Shown: piece by piece, positions 26,774 to 34,396 of the stretch | How positions within the stretch are numbered: the stretch's first letter is position 1 | Layout of the letters: every line of letters begins with the position of its first letter | NCBI RefSeq assembly: GCF_002831645.1 | Contig: NZ_CP025117.1 | Location: forward strand, 1,805,514-1,869,513 | DNA: 64,000 nt | Source: Olleya sp. Bg11-27 | GTDB taxonomy: Bacteria > Bacteroidota > Bacteroidia > Flavobacteriales > Flavobacteriaceae | Direction: 5' to 3' | Notes under the pieces: generated by a model | What the model was told of the DNA's origin: nothing | Databases searched by the model: none | The model's input: only the letters and a program-made list of their open reading frames with translations | Program-made: the position numbers and the translations under genes

Positions 26774-27547
26774 ATGAATTCTAGAGCAGATCAATTAAAA
26801 GCATTTGACCGTTTATTGACTATTATGGACGAGCTGCGTGAGCAATGTCCTTGGGATAAAAAGCAAACTATGGAAACGTTACGTCATTTAACTATTGAAG
26901 AAACGTACGAGCTGGGTGATGCTATTTTAGAAGACGATTTAGAAGAAGTTAAAAAGGAAATTGGAGATCTAATGTTGCACATGGTTTTTTATGCAAAAAT
27001 AGGAAGTGAGAAAAAAGCATTTGATATTGGAGATGTTTGTAATAGTATCTGCGAAAAACTAATCCATAGGCATCCGCATATTTATGGAGATGTTACTGTA
27101 AAAGATGAAGCAGAAGTCAAACGTAATTGGGAAAATCTAAAATTAAAAGAAGGAAGAACAAGTGTTTTAGAAGGTGTTCCTAATAGTTTGCCTGCCTTAG
27201 TAAAAGCAAGCAGGATACAAGAAAAAGTAGCAGGAGTAGGTTTTGATTGGGAACGACCAGAACAAGTATGGGAAAAAGTAGAGGAGGAGCTTAACGAGTT
27301 TAAAGTAGAAGTAGAGAAGGGCGATGCTGACGCAATGGAAGACGAATTTGGAGATGTATTGTTCTCTATGGTGAATTACGCTAGGTTTTTGAATATAAAC
27401 CCAGAAAACGCCTTAGAACGCACGAATAAAAAGTTTAAAAAGCGCTTTCAGTATTTAGAGAAAAAAGCAAAAGGGTTGAACAAAGATTTAAAAGACATGA
27501 CTTTGGGTGAAATGGATGTTTTTTGGGAGGAGGCCAAAAAACAGTAA
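26774..27547 (+). CDS. mazG: Nucleoside triphosphate pyrophosphohydrolase MazG
   Basis: All-alpha NTP pyrophosphatase hydrolysing (d)NTPs to NMP and PPi as nucleotide-pool cleaner. There are two MazG domains. The first has CPWDKKQTMETLRHLTIEETYEL (EExxE metal site) followed by EEVKKEIGDLMLHMVFYA (ExxD), and the second has VEEELNEFKVEV with AMEDEFGDVLFSMVNYARF. Length 257 aa matches E. coli MazG. The last nine codons (VFWEEAKKQ) and stop form the first half-unit of a 60-bp tandem repeat that continues for about 420 bases downstream, so the gene's 3' end is the apparent seed of that array. Confidence 0.95.
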   Translation: MNSRADQLKAFDRLLTIMDELREQCPWDKKQTMETLRHLTIEETYELGDAILEDDLEEVKKEIGDLMLHMVFYAKIGSEKKAFDIGDVCNSICEKLIHRHPHIYGDVTVKDEAEVKRNWENLKLKEGRTSVLEGVPNSLPALVKASRIQEKVAGVGFDWERPEQVWEKVEEELNEFKVEVEKGDADAMEDEFGDVLFSMVNYARFLNINPENALERTNKKFKKRFQYLEKKAKGLNKDLKDMTLGEMDVFWEEAKKQ

Positions 27548-27970
27548 TTAGAAAATCTGTGATTTTCAAATACTAAGTTTTTTTGGGAGGAGGCCAAAAA
27601 ACAGTAATTAGAAAATCTGTGATTTTCAAATACTAAGTTTTTTTGGGAGGAGGCCAAAAAACAGTAATTGGAAAATCTGTGATTTTCAAATACCAAGTTT
27701 TTTTGGGAGGAGGCCAAAAAACAGTAATTAGAAAATCTGTGATTTTCAAATACCAAGTTTTTTTGGGAGGAGGCCAAAAAACAGTAATTGGAAAATCTGT
27801 GATTTTCAAATACCAAGTTTTTTTGGGAGGAGGCCAAAAAACAGTAATTGGAAAATCTGTGATTTTCAAATACCAAGTTTTTTTGGGAGGAGGCCAAAAA
27901 ATAGTAATTAGAAAGTCTGTGATTTTCAAATACCAAGTTTTTTTGGTAGGAAGCTAAAAAAAGTAACTAA
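27519..27970. repeat. 60-bp tandem repeat array (minisatellite) seeded by the mazG 3' end
   Basis: Seven complete 60-bp units and a degenerate eighth half-unit, in perfect 60-base register. Each unit has ttttgggaggaggccaaaaa (27521, 27581, 27641, 27701, 27761, 27821, 27881; decayed at 27941), then acagtaatt(a/g)g and a small hairpin gaaaatc-tgt-gattttc, then caaata(c/t)(c/t)aag. Unit 1 overlaps the last codons and stop of mazG. Units 1-2 have tactaag, units 3-7 taccaag, and attag/attgg alternates, so units have diverged slightly. Because 60 is divisible by three, open frames cross the array on both strands; these are not genes. Confidence 0.97.
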
Positions 27971-28189
27971 TTTTTGTTTGATCTAAAACGCAATAACTAT
28001 TAGTTAGGTTTGGTCTTAAAGCGTAGTATATTAGATGCTTACGTTAAGATTATAATCTCAATTATAATTAGTAAATAAAGTGCTTGAATAAAAAAACATT
28101 TTTTTTTCAATCTAAAAAATCCAAAACAATAATTGCGTCGTATATAAAACAAATGACACAATCTTTTCAAGATACTATAGTTGGTTAAT

Positions 28190-28312
28190 AGCATACATGA
28201 CTTTAGATGTCATTAAAATAATTATTTCTTGTAAGCGAACGGAAATAATTGGTTAGTTTAGTTAGGAGCTACAATCCTACCTCTTTACAGAGGTGGGATT
28301 TGGTTTTTTATA
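28190..28312 (+). ncRNA. Candidate structured RNA ending in a terminator
   Basis: The 365 bases after the repeat array contain no convincing gene. Near their end are two hairpins in series: aattatttc/gaaataatt (28220-28228 with 28242-28250, 13-base loop) and the terminator-like hairpin at 28273-28300. They could be the 3' part of a small RNA or just the end of the mazG transcript. No promoter was identified with confidence. Confidence 0.25.
28273..28310 (+). terminator. Rho-independent terminator
   Basis: A 12-bp stem with one G-U pair, aatcctacctct (28273-28284) and agaggtgggatt (28289-28300), loop ttac, followed by tggtttttta. It is oriented for plus-strand transcripts, i.e. readthrough from mazG and the repeat array or a small RNA starting nearby, and protects the convergent gene at 28326. 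Confidence 0.7.
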
Positions 28313-28325
28313 ATGTTTCCTTTAG

Positions 28326-28676
28326 TTATTTTTTTTCTGGAAAGACTTGGTTTATCAGTGTTTTGTTGGTGTACAAAAAAGCTATTAATAAGATTAAAAA
28401 CAAGAGATTGAAACTTAAGCCAAATACCGTAATTTTTATATTTATATAAAAAACGTCAATTAAATTAATTAAGCCCAAAACAGAACTTGACAGAAAAGTT
28501 AAAACATACCATTTTTTGTTTTTAAAAAATAAAAGGTTCGAAATTAATAGTAGAAGAAAACCTAATAGATGCTTGTTATTAATTACGTTGGTGGTAAAAA
28601 AAGAGATTATAATTGACACAGTAATTAAAGTGAGCGCAATTGAAGGGACAATAATATTACCTTTTAGAGGTTCCAT
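28326..28676 (-). CDS. Hypothetical membrane protein (116 aa)
   Basis: Unrecognised small integral membrane protein with four predicted helices (about 9-28, 36-51, 56-75 and 81-105), short loops and a lysine-containing C-terminus, giving a probable even topology. It follows the 265-residue membrane protein gene after 12 bases on the same strand, so the two are likely co-transcribed. A plus-strand frame of 66 codons covering 28249-28449 is its shadow. Function unknown. Confidence 0.6.
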   Translation of the reverse strand: MEPLKGNIIVPSIALTLITVSIIISFFTTNVINNKHLLGFLLLLISNLLFFKNKKWYVLTFLSSSVLGLINLIDVFYINIKITVFGLSFNLLFLILLIAFLYTNKTLINQVFPEKK

Positions 28677-28688
28677 GTTTTTCCTGTT

Positions 28689-29486
28689 TTAATTTAATGC
28701 GTTTAGCGCAGCCTCAATTTTTGTATTTAGGATATTTAGTTCATTATCGTATAGGTCTGTATCTTCTGCAATCGTTTTTCTAATAAGTATAAAGCTTTGA
28801 AGTCTTAATTCTGAATAGTCTAGTAAGGCTTTATTTTGCTCTATTAAATCAGAAGGTAAGCCATCTAACGTATTTAATTTTTCAATAATGTCGACATTTT
28901 CTTCCCATTTAGGAATTACAATAGCATCCAATTCTTTAATTAAAGTAGGATTGTCTTTTGAGTCTATATTGTCATAAAACTTTAGAGATTCCGTTTCATT
29001 TTGAGAAAACACTTCTATAGTGTTATCGTAAATATCATATACAGGATTACTGGTTTCATAGTAGATGTATCCAAATAGTCCTATTCCAATAATTAATAGA
29101 GAGATAAGTCCAATGCCAGCAGCTCTCCATCCTGAAAAGAATATATGGTCATTGTCTTTATGGCTCTTCAATGCCTCACCTTGGGTATGTTCTACAAGTC
29201 CTAAGATTATAGCAATGTAAATAGCAGGTATTACTATGTTGGGGATTTTATTCATAATCTCCTCAGGAACCATTAGTATTCCAACAAAAAGAATAACTGT
29301 GCTTACGATGCCCAAAATTAAAGTTATACGACCTTTTTTAGGTTGATTTAGTACTTTGAAGTTTTCTCCTATCATATAGCCAGAAGCTAATGGACCTCCT
29401 AAAAAGGTTGCCCCGCCTATTGCTCTATGAGAGTATAATTTTAGGTCTTTCTGTGCTACGGCAATTTGTGTTTCTATATTATCCAT
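28689..29486 (-). CDS. Hypothetical membrane protein (265 aa)
   Basis: Unrecognised protein with a membrane N-terminal half and a soluble C-terminal half. A glycine-rich segment (AIGGATFLGGPLASGYMIGENF, about 22-43) is followed by hydrophobic helices at about 55-72, 84-98 and 128-146, and then about 115 residues of charged, largely helical sequence (from YETSNPVYDIYDN) that should lie on one side of the membrane. I recall similar flavobacterial proteins without function. It begins about 90 bases after the DUF349 gene stop, beyond a terminator, and probably forms a two-gene unit with the 116-residue membrane protein. Confidence 0.65.
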   Translation of the reverse strand: MDNIETQIAVAQKDLKLYSHRAIGGATFLGGPLASGYMIGENFKVLNQPKKGRITLILGIVSTVILFVGILMVPEEIMNKIPNIVIPAIYIAIILGLVEHTQGEALKSHKDNDHIFFSGWRAAGIGLISLLIIGIGLFGYIYYETSNPVYDIYDNTIEVFSQNETESLKFYDNIDSKDNPTLIKELDAIVIPKWEENVDIIEKLNTLDGLPSDLIEQNKALLDYSELRLQSFILIRKTIAEDTDLYDNELNILNTKIEAALNALN

Positions 29487-29510
29487 TCTATAGTTGTATC
29501 AGTTTTTTGT

Positions 29511-29555
29511 AAAAAAAAAAACCTGTTTAATCCATTAAAAATGGGCTAAACAGGT
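29511..29555 (-). terminator. Rho-independent terminator after DUF349 gene
   Basis: A 15-bp stem with one mismatch and one G-U pair, acctgtttaatccat (29521-29535) and atgggctaaacaggt (29541-29555), loop taaaa. On the minus strand it is followed by ten U residues (29520-29511), a textbook intrinsic terminator for the gene ending at 29575. Confidence 0.88.
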
Positions 29556-29574
29556 TTTTGAAATAATTAATATT

Positions 29575-31479
29575 TTAAGAATATAAACCTTTAATTTTTT
29601 TCAATTTAGTGGTCCATAATACTAAATCGTCCTTATGTCTTTTAATATTTTTATGTACATCTTTAACTAAAGGATTGTCTGATTTTACATTAGAGAAAAA
29701 CTGTAAGTTATTTTCTAATTGAATGATCTCGCCTTTAATGTCATCTACTTTTTTCTGAATGTAAAAACGCTCGCTATCAATTGCTCTAGAATCATCACCA
29801 GAAGCTAATTGGTCTAACTTGTTTTCAAATTTAATTAACTCAGATTCTGTTCTGTTTAAGTCTAAAGATTTAAAAACACCATCTAAAGCATCATTAAAAT
29901 CATTTTCAATTTGACGTTTATTACGTGGTACGCGACCAACAGCTTTCCATTTATTGATATGTTCTTTAATGGTCGCAAGGTCTTCTTTTTTCTCTCCTGC
30001 TAGTTTTAAGCTTTTAATTTCTGCAAGTAATGTTTCTTTAGTGGTAAAAGCTTCTTCCTCCTCAGCACTAGCGGCATTACGTTGTTCTTTAATACGATCA
30101 AAGTAATGGTTACATGCACTTTTAAATTGTTTCCATATTTTGTCGCTGTCTTTTCTAGGGACATGTCCAATACGCTTCCAATCCCCTTGAATTTTTTTCA
30201 TTAATTGGGTAGTCGCTTCAAAATCGTCATTGTTTTTGTTGTCTTCAGCAATTTTAACTAAAGCTTGCTTTTTCTCTAAGTTGTCGTATTGGTCTTTTTT
30301 TAGATTTTTATAGAAATCATTTTTCTGTCTGTTAAACCCTCTAACGGCTTCTTTAAAAGCAGCCCATGTAGCTTCGTTAACTTTTACAGGTACTTTTCCT
30401 GCTTTGAAAAATTCTTCTCTAAGCGCTTCAATGTCCTTAATCTTGTTTTGCCATCCACTATGATTACTGATGGTTTCATTAGATTTTTCGTTGATAAGCG
30501 TAATAATAGCTTGCTTATTTAGTAAGTTTTGCTCGTAAATAGTGTCTAGATTTTTGAAGTAGTCTTGACGTTTCGCGTTTATCTTTTTGGTTGCTTCTTT
30601 AAAGCGATCCCAGATTGGCTCTCTGTGTTCTCTAGCGACAGGCCCAAGTTCTTCTTTCCAAATTTTATGTAAATTTTGAAGTTCTCTAAAAGCTCTGTTA
30701 GTATTTTGATCATCGGCTAATGCTTCAGCTTGCTCAATAATTTTAGTTTTTAACTCTAAATTATGTGCAAAATCCTTGTCGCGTAAATCTCTATCTAAAT
30801 GTAATAAATCGTAAAAGCGTTCTACATTAAAGTGGTAACTGTTCCAAGCGTTGTTGTATTTGTCACGCGGAATTGGTCCTGCAACTTTCCACTGGTCTTG
30901 AAGTTCTTTAAATTTTTTGTATTTAGTATTCATAGAGTCTTCAGCATCTTCTGTTAATGCTTTTATTCCCTCTATAATGTCTAATCTATTGGTTAGATTT
31001 TGTTTGTGGTTTTGTTCTATATTCTTATAGTGACCATTCAAACGTTGTTTGTAATCTTTATAACTATCTTTAAAGCTACGTTGTAAAGGTGATTGGAAAC
31101 TAAAATCAATCTCATTACCACCAGTACTTAAAAACTCTTCTTTTTTCTCGTCAAGCAGGTCTTGAAATTGTTTGTCAAACTCAGTTTTTATAGCATCAAT
31201 ATGCTTTTTTATGGCTTGTACTTTTTCATTCTTTACTAAACGTTCAATCTCTATAACCAATTGTTCAAGGCTAAGTGACTCGTAATCTTTATCCTCAATA
31301 TTATGACGATCTACATTACCTTCATCTTCAGCATCTTCTGCATTAGAGTCCTCAATCTCGTTTAACACTTCATCATTGTCTTCTGTAGGAGAAGGCGTCT
31401 CTTGAGGTGTTTCAGGTTGTACGTTTGCGTTAATTTCTTCCGTTCCATCTGCATTTTGCAGGTTATCTAGCTCTGACAT
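29575..31479 (-). CDS. DUF349 domain-containing protein
   Basis: Long, charged, all-helical cytoplasmic protein of 634 aa. After an acidic, disordered N-terminus (1-65, rich in E, D and N) come about five DUF349 repeats, each with the W(K/R)..G(P/K/H)(V/I)PR pattern: DQWKVAGPIPRDKYNNAW, KIWKEELGPVAREHREPIW, EEFFKAGKVPVKVNEATW, GDWKRIGHVPRKDSDKIW, NKWKAVGRVPRNKRQIEN. A coiled-coil tail follows. Bacteroidota members are widespread and large; function is not established. An intrinsic terminator follows the stop, and it stands alone 95 bases downstream of aroE. Confidence 0.93.
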   Translation of the reverse strand: MSELDNLQNADGTEEINANVQPETPQETPSPTEDNDEVLNEIEDSNAEDAEDEGNVDRHNIEDKDYESLSLEQLVIEIERLVKNEKVQAIKKHIDAIKTEFDKQFQDLLDEKKEEFLSTGGNEIDFSFQSPLQRSFKDSYKDYKQRLNGHYKNIEQNHKQNLTNRLDIIEGIKALTEDAEDSMNTKYKKFKELQDQWKVAGPIPRDKYNNAWNSYHFNVERFYDLLHLDRDLRDKDFAHNLELKTKIIEQAEALADDQNTNRAFRELQNLHKIWKEELGPVAREHREPIWDRFKEATKKINAKRQDYFKNLDTIYEQNLLNKQAIITLINEKSNETISNHSGWQNKIKDIEALREEFFKAGKVPVKVNEATWAAFKEAVRGFNRQKNDFYKNLKKDQYDNLEKKQALVKIAEDNKNNDDFEATTQLMKKIQGDWKRIGHVPRKDSDKIWKQFKSACNHYFDRIKEQRNAASAEEEEAFTTKETLLAEIKSLKLAGEKKEDLATIKEHINKWKAVGRVPRNKRQIENDFNDALDGVFKSLDLNRTESELIKFENKLDQLASGDDSRAIDSERFYIQKKVDDIKGEIIQLENNLQFFSNVKSDNPLVKDVHKNIKRHKDDLVLWTTKLKKIKGLYS

Positions 31480-31573
31480 TTTATAAATGTTTTAGTTTGT
31501 TTTATGTGTATTCAGCTTTTAAAGATAGTAACATCTTCAAAAACTACCAATATTTTAAGTGTTTACTCGTGAT

Positions 31574-32317
31574 TTAAAGTCGTTTATTCCAAATTTTCCA
31601 AGATTTTTCGGCTTGAAAGACTAACATATCATACCCATTGATCGTTGTTGCACCTCTATTTTTACCTTCTTTTAAGAATACAGTTTGTGATGGGTTATAA
31701 ATTAAATCAAATAATATGTGTTGAGATGAAATCCCATCATATGGAATGTTTGGAGCATCATCAACATCCGGAAATGTCCCAACAGGAGAACAATTAATAA
31801 TAATTTGATGGTCATTAATAATGTCTTCTGTAAGTGTATTGTAAGTGTAACTCGCTTTTTCTGAATCTTGACGAGAGACAAAATGAAAATCAATTTTTAA
31901 TGCTTTTAATACAAATGCAATCGCTTTACTAGCGCCACCAGTTCCTAAAATCAACGCTTTTTTATGGTGTTTTTTTAGATGTGGCTTAATTGTTTTTTTA
32001 AAACCATAAATATCTGTATTATAGCCTTTAAGATGTCCTTTTTTTGTGAATTTTATGGTGTTTACCGCGCCTATTTGTTCCGCTTTTTTGTCTAAACGGT
32101 CTAAAAAAGGAATAATACTTTCTTTATAAGGAATGGTGACATTTACACCAGATAAACCTTCTGTTTTTAGAATACTTGTTTTAAATTCTTCAATGTTTTG
32201 AATATCAAAGTTTTGATAAGTAGCATCGTTAATAGCTTCATCTTTAAACTTTAAAGTAAAGTAATTTTGCGAAAATGAATAGGAAATGTCTTTACCTAAT
32301 AATCCATATTTACGCAT
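31574..32317 (-). CDS. aroE: Shikimate dehydrogenase
   Basis: NADPH-dependent reduction of 3-dehydroshikimate to shikimate in aromatic amino acid synthesis. Numbered from ATG 32317: shikimate-binding SYSFS (12-16), NVTIPYK (59-65, catalytic Lys65), GAVNTI (83-88), NTDIYGF (100-106, with catalytic Asp102), and the cofactor loop GTGGASKA (125-132). The frame extends to 32341, but MRKYGLLGKDISYSFS is the normal start and overlaps the upstream DUF368 stop by eight bases, indicating coupling. 247 aa is slightly short but complete. Confidence 0.93.
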   Translation of the reverse strand: MRKYGLLGKDISYSFSQNYFTLKFKDEAINDATYQNFDIQNIEEFKTSILKTEGLSGVNVTIPYKESIIPFLDRLDKKAEQIGAVNTIKFTKKGHLKGYNTDIYGFKKTIKPHLKKHHKKALILGTGGASKAIAFVLKALKIDFHFVSRQDSEKASYTYNTLTEDIINDHQIIINCSPVGTFPDVDDAPNIPYDGISSQHILFDLIYNPSQTVFLKEGKNRGATTINGYDMLVFQAEKSWKIWNKRL

Positions 32318-33329
32318 GTTGTCGTCCTGTTTTTTGTCCATAAAGTTCTAAAGCTAATACAATTGCTATTCCTACAAGAGTATAGAAAAAGGCAAGGTAA
32401 GTTTCGGTATTTAATTCTGGTAAATAACGTTCGTAATTTTCTATTATTTTATGATTTCTAGAATCCATTAGAAAACCACCAGTGTCTGTCATTTTATAAA
32501 TAGTTCGTTTAAAAGGCCATACAACACCTAAAGACCCCACAATAAATCCAATTATAGAGGCAATGGTAACACTTTTATAATGTTTGAGAATATAGTTTAG
32601 CGCGTGCGAAAACGTCACCAACCCGACGACGGATCCAATGGTGAACACCGTTAATACTTTAAGCATTCTGAGACGTTCTAAATTTGATGTAAAACTGAAA
32701 TCACCAATTAATAGTTCTGAGAATGTATCAAATAAAGCATTTACAGAATCTACTAATAATAATACATAGTTGCCCAGTAAGATTAATATGAATGATCCTG
32801 AAAAACCAGGTAAAGTCATTCCAGAAACACTTATAATTCCACAGAAAAACACAAAAATTAGATTGTCATTTTCTGTTGCGGGGTCTAAAAAACTGATGCC
32901 TAAACCTAATGCTGCTCCAATTGCTAATGCAAAATAGGTCGTTGTTTTCCAATCTTTAAAATCTTTACTAATATAATAGATAGAGCCAATTATCATCCCG
33001 AAAAAGACACTCCAGACATACAATTGATAATGTGTGATTAGATAATCTAATATTTTAGAAATACTAAAGTAACTGACAATCATTCCGAAGAATAATAAGG
33101 TTAAAAAGCGACCATTGATATAAAGATAAAACGCTTTAAAACGACCAGTTATTAATAGTTTAAAAGCGGTACCATTTACTTTTTGAAGTGAATGAATAAA
33201 CTCTTCATAAAAACCAGCAACAAAAGCGACAACACCTCCAGATACACCAGGAACTTTATTAGCAGCTCCCATACCTAATCCTTTTAAGATTAAGAATATC
33301 TTATCTTTTAATGTCCGTGTATTCTCCAT
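32310..33329 (-). CDS. DUF368 family undecaprenyl-phosphate transporter homologue (second of tandem pair)
   Basis: Polytopic membrane protein of the DUF368 family; work on Vibrio and Staphylococcus members (PopT) showed that the family recycles undecaprenyl phosphate across the cytoplasmic membrane for cell-wall and glycan synthesis. It carries the family motif GMGAANKVPGVSGGVVAFVAGFYEEFI near the N-terminus (about 16-42), the second repeat-like GMTLPGFSGSFILILLGNY (about 170-188) and LVTFSHALNYILKHY. It has about eight helices and 339 aa. Start ATG 33329 is directly after the stop of the paralogue at 33330; its stop overlaps aroE by eight bases. Confidence 0.92.
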   Translation of the reverse strand: MENTRTLKDKIFLILKGLGMGAANKVPGVSGGVVAFVAGFYEEFIHSLQKVNGTAFKLLITGRFKAFYLYINGRFLTLLFFGMIVSYFSISKILDYLITHYQLYVWSVFFGMIIGSIYYISKDFKDWKTTTYFALAIGAALGLGISFLDPATENDNLIFVFFCGIISVSGMTLPGFSGSFILILLGNYVLLLVDSVNALFDTFSELLIGDFSFTSNLERLRMLKVLTVFTIGSVVGLVTFSHALNYILKHYKSVTIASIIGFIVGSLGVVWPFKRTIYKMTDTGGFLMDSRNHKIIENYERYLPELNTETYLAFFYTLVGIAIVLALELYGQKTGRQHA

Positions 33330-34343
33330 TTATGACGCTCTGTTACCTACTTTTTCAAGAATAAAAATAGTTAAAAAACCGGCAATCATTAACCCAATAG
33401 CTAGTATTGTTTGTGGATTAGCTAAATAATTATTTAACTCGTTATAGTGTATGGGTAACACACTTTCTTCTAATACGGTTTTGTATGATTCAAAGTCATT
33501 AGTCGTTTTTTGAAAAAAGGATAAGGTTCCAAAATCTGTAATAGTACTAAAGGGCACGATGTCTCCTGTTTTGTCAACCATAACCGAAACTGTTTTTTTC
33601 CAAGGCCAGACTTTATTTAAAGAGCCTAAAATAAAACCTGTAAGTACTGCCAAAGTTGTATTATGATAATTTTTAAATAACCATTTTAAAACGTGACTAA
33701 AACTAAGTAAACCAACGACTGCTCCTGCAGCAAATAAACCAATTTTTTTAATGTCAAAGTCATGAAAAGCATTACTTAACGTTTTGTAAGCGCCTAAGAT
33801 TACTAAGATAAAACTACCAGAAATACCTGGTAATATCATCGCGCAAATAGCTATAGCACCCGCGATAAATAAAAAGTAAGAATTTGTGTTACTGGCTAAA
33901 GACGGTAGGCTAGTAATATAAAAGGCAGCAATAGCACCTACTATAAGTGCAAGTATTGCACTGGGTGACCATTTAGTGATTTGTTTGCCAATAAATAAAA
34001 TACTAGCTATAATTAATCCGAAAAAGAAAGACCAAATTAAAACTGGATGATGTTCTAAAAGATATTTGGCTAAGCGCATAAATGACACAAAGCTGATAAC
34101 AATACCTGTTAAAAGCGCTACTAAAAAATTACCATTAAGTTTTGTCCAAAAGGCTGAAAATCCGTCTGATTTTAGAGTTTTTAGCAGTGCTAAGTTAACA
34201 CCACTTATTGTGGAAATTAACTCTTCATATATACCAGAAATAAAAGCGATTGTACCTCCTGAAACACCAGGGACAGCATCGGCAGCTCCCATTGCAACAC
34301 CTTTTAAGCTAATTAAAAGATAATCTTTTAAACGTCTTTGCAT
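33330..34343 (-). CDS. DUF368 family undecaprenyl-phosphate transporter homologue (first of tandem pair)
   Basis: Membrane protein paralogous to the next gene along the whole length. The DUF368 hallmarks are GVAMGAADAVPGVSGGTIAFISGIYEELI (about 14-42), AMILPGISGSFILVILGAYK (about 167-186) and LLSFSHVLKWLFKNYH. It has about eight helices. In this family the two PGxSG motifs are the inverted-repeat signature of the transporter. It heads the DUF368-DUF368-aroE unit, with no space between the two DUF368 genes. A TACCTTTG -7 element lies 21 bases before its ATG. Two adjacent copies may differ in lipid carrier or expression; not testable here. Confidence 0.92.
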   Translation of the reverse strand: MQRRLKDYLLISLKGVAMGAADAVPGVSGGTIAFISGIYEELISTISGVNLALLKTLKSDGFSAFWTKLNGNFLVALLTGIVISFVSFMRLAKYLLEHHPVLIWSFFFGLIIASILFIGKQITKWSPSAILALIVGAIAAFYITSLPSLASNTNSYFLFIAGAIAICAMILPGISGSFILVILGAYKTLSNAFHDFDIKKIGLFAAGAVVGLLSFSHVLKWLFKNYHNTTLAVLTGFILGSLNKVWPWKKTVSVMVDKTGDIVPFSTITDFGTLSFFQKTTNDFESYKTVLEESVLPIHYNELNNYLANPQTILAIGLMIAGFLTIFILEKVGNRAS

Positions 34344-34364
34344 AGTTTAATTTTTGTTAGTAAT

Positions 34365-34372
34365 CAAAGGTA
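34365..34372 (-). promoter_or_regulatory. -7 promoter element TACCTTTG
   Basis: On the minus strand TACCTTTG, 21 bases before the ATG of the first DUF368 gene, in the 53-base gap after the TPR gene stop. It would give the DUF368-DUF368-aroE unit its own promoter. Confidence 0.45.
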
Positions 34373-34396
34373 TGCAAAAAACGTTTTAAGTTTAAA

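Noticed and set aside
27448..27936. 162-codon open frame on the minus strand made of 20-residue repeats (and related frames at 27633-27929 and 27643-27957 on either strand)
   Set aside because: They exist only because the 60-bp tandem repeat is divisible by three and lacks stops in these frames; the two strands and several frames are open at once and no start signal is conserved.
28249..28449. 66-codon plus-strand frame
   Set aside because: Overlaps a terminator hairpin and the opposite strand of the 116-residue membrane protein gene; composition looks like a shadow.
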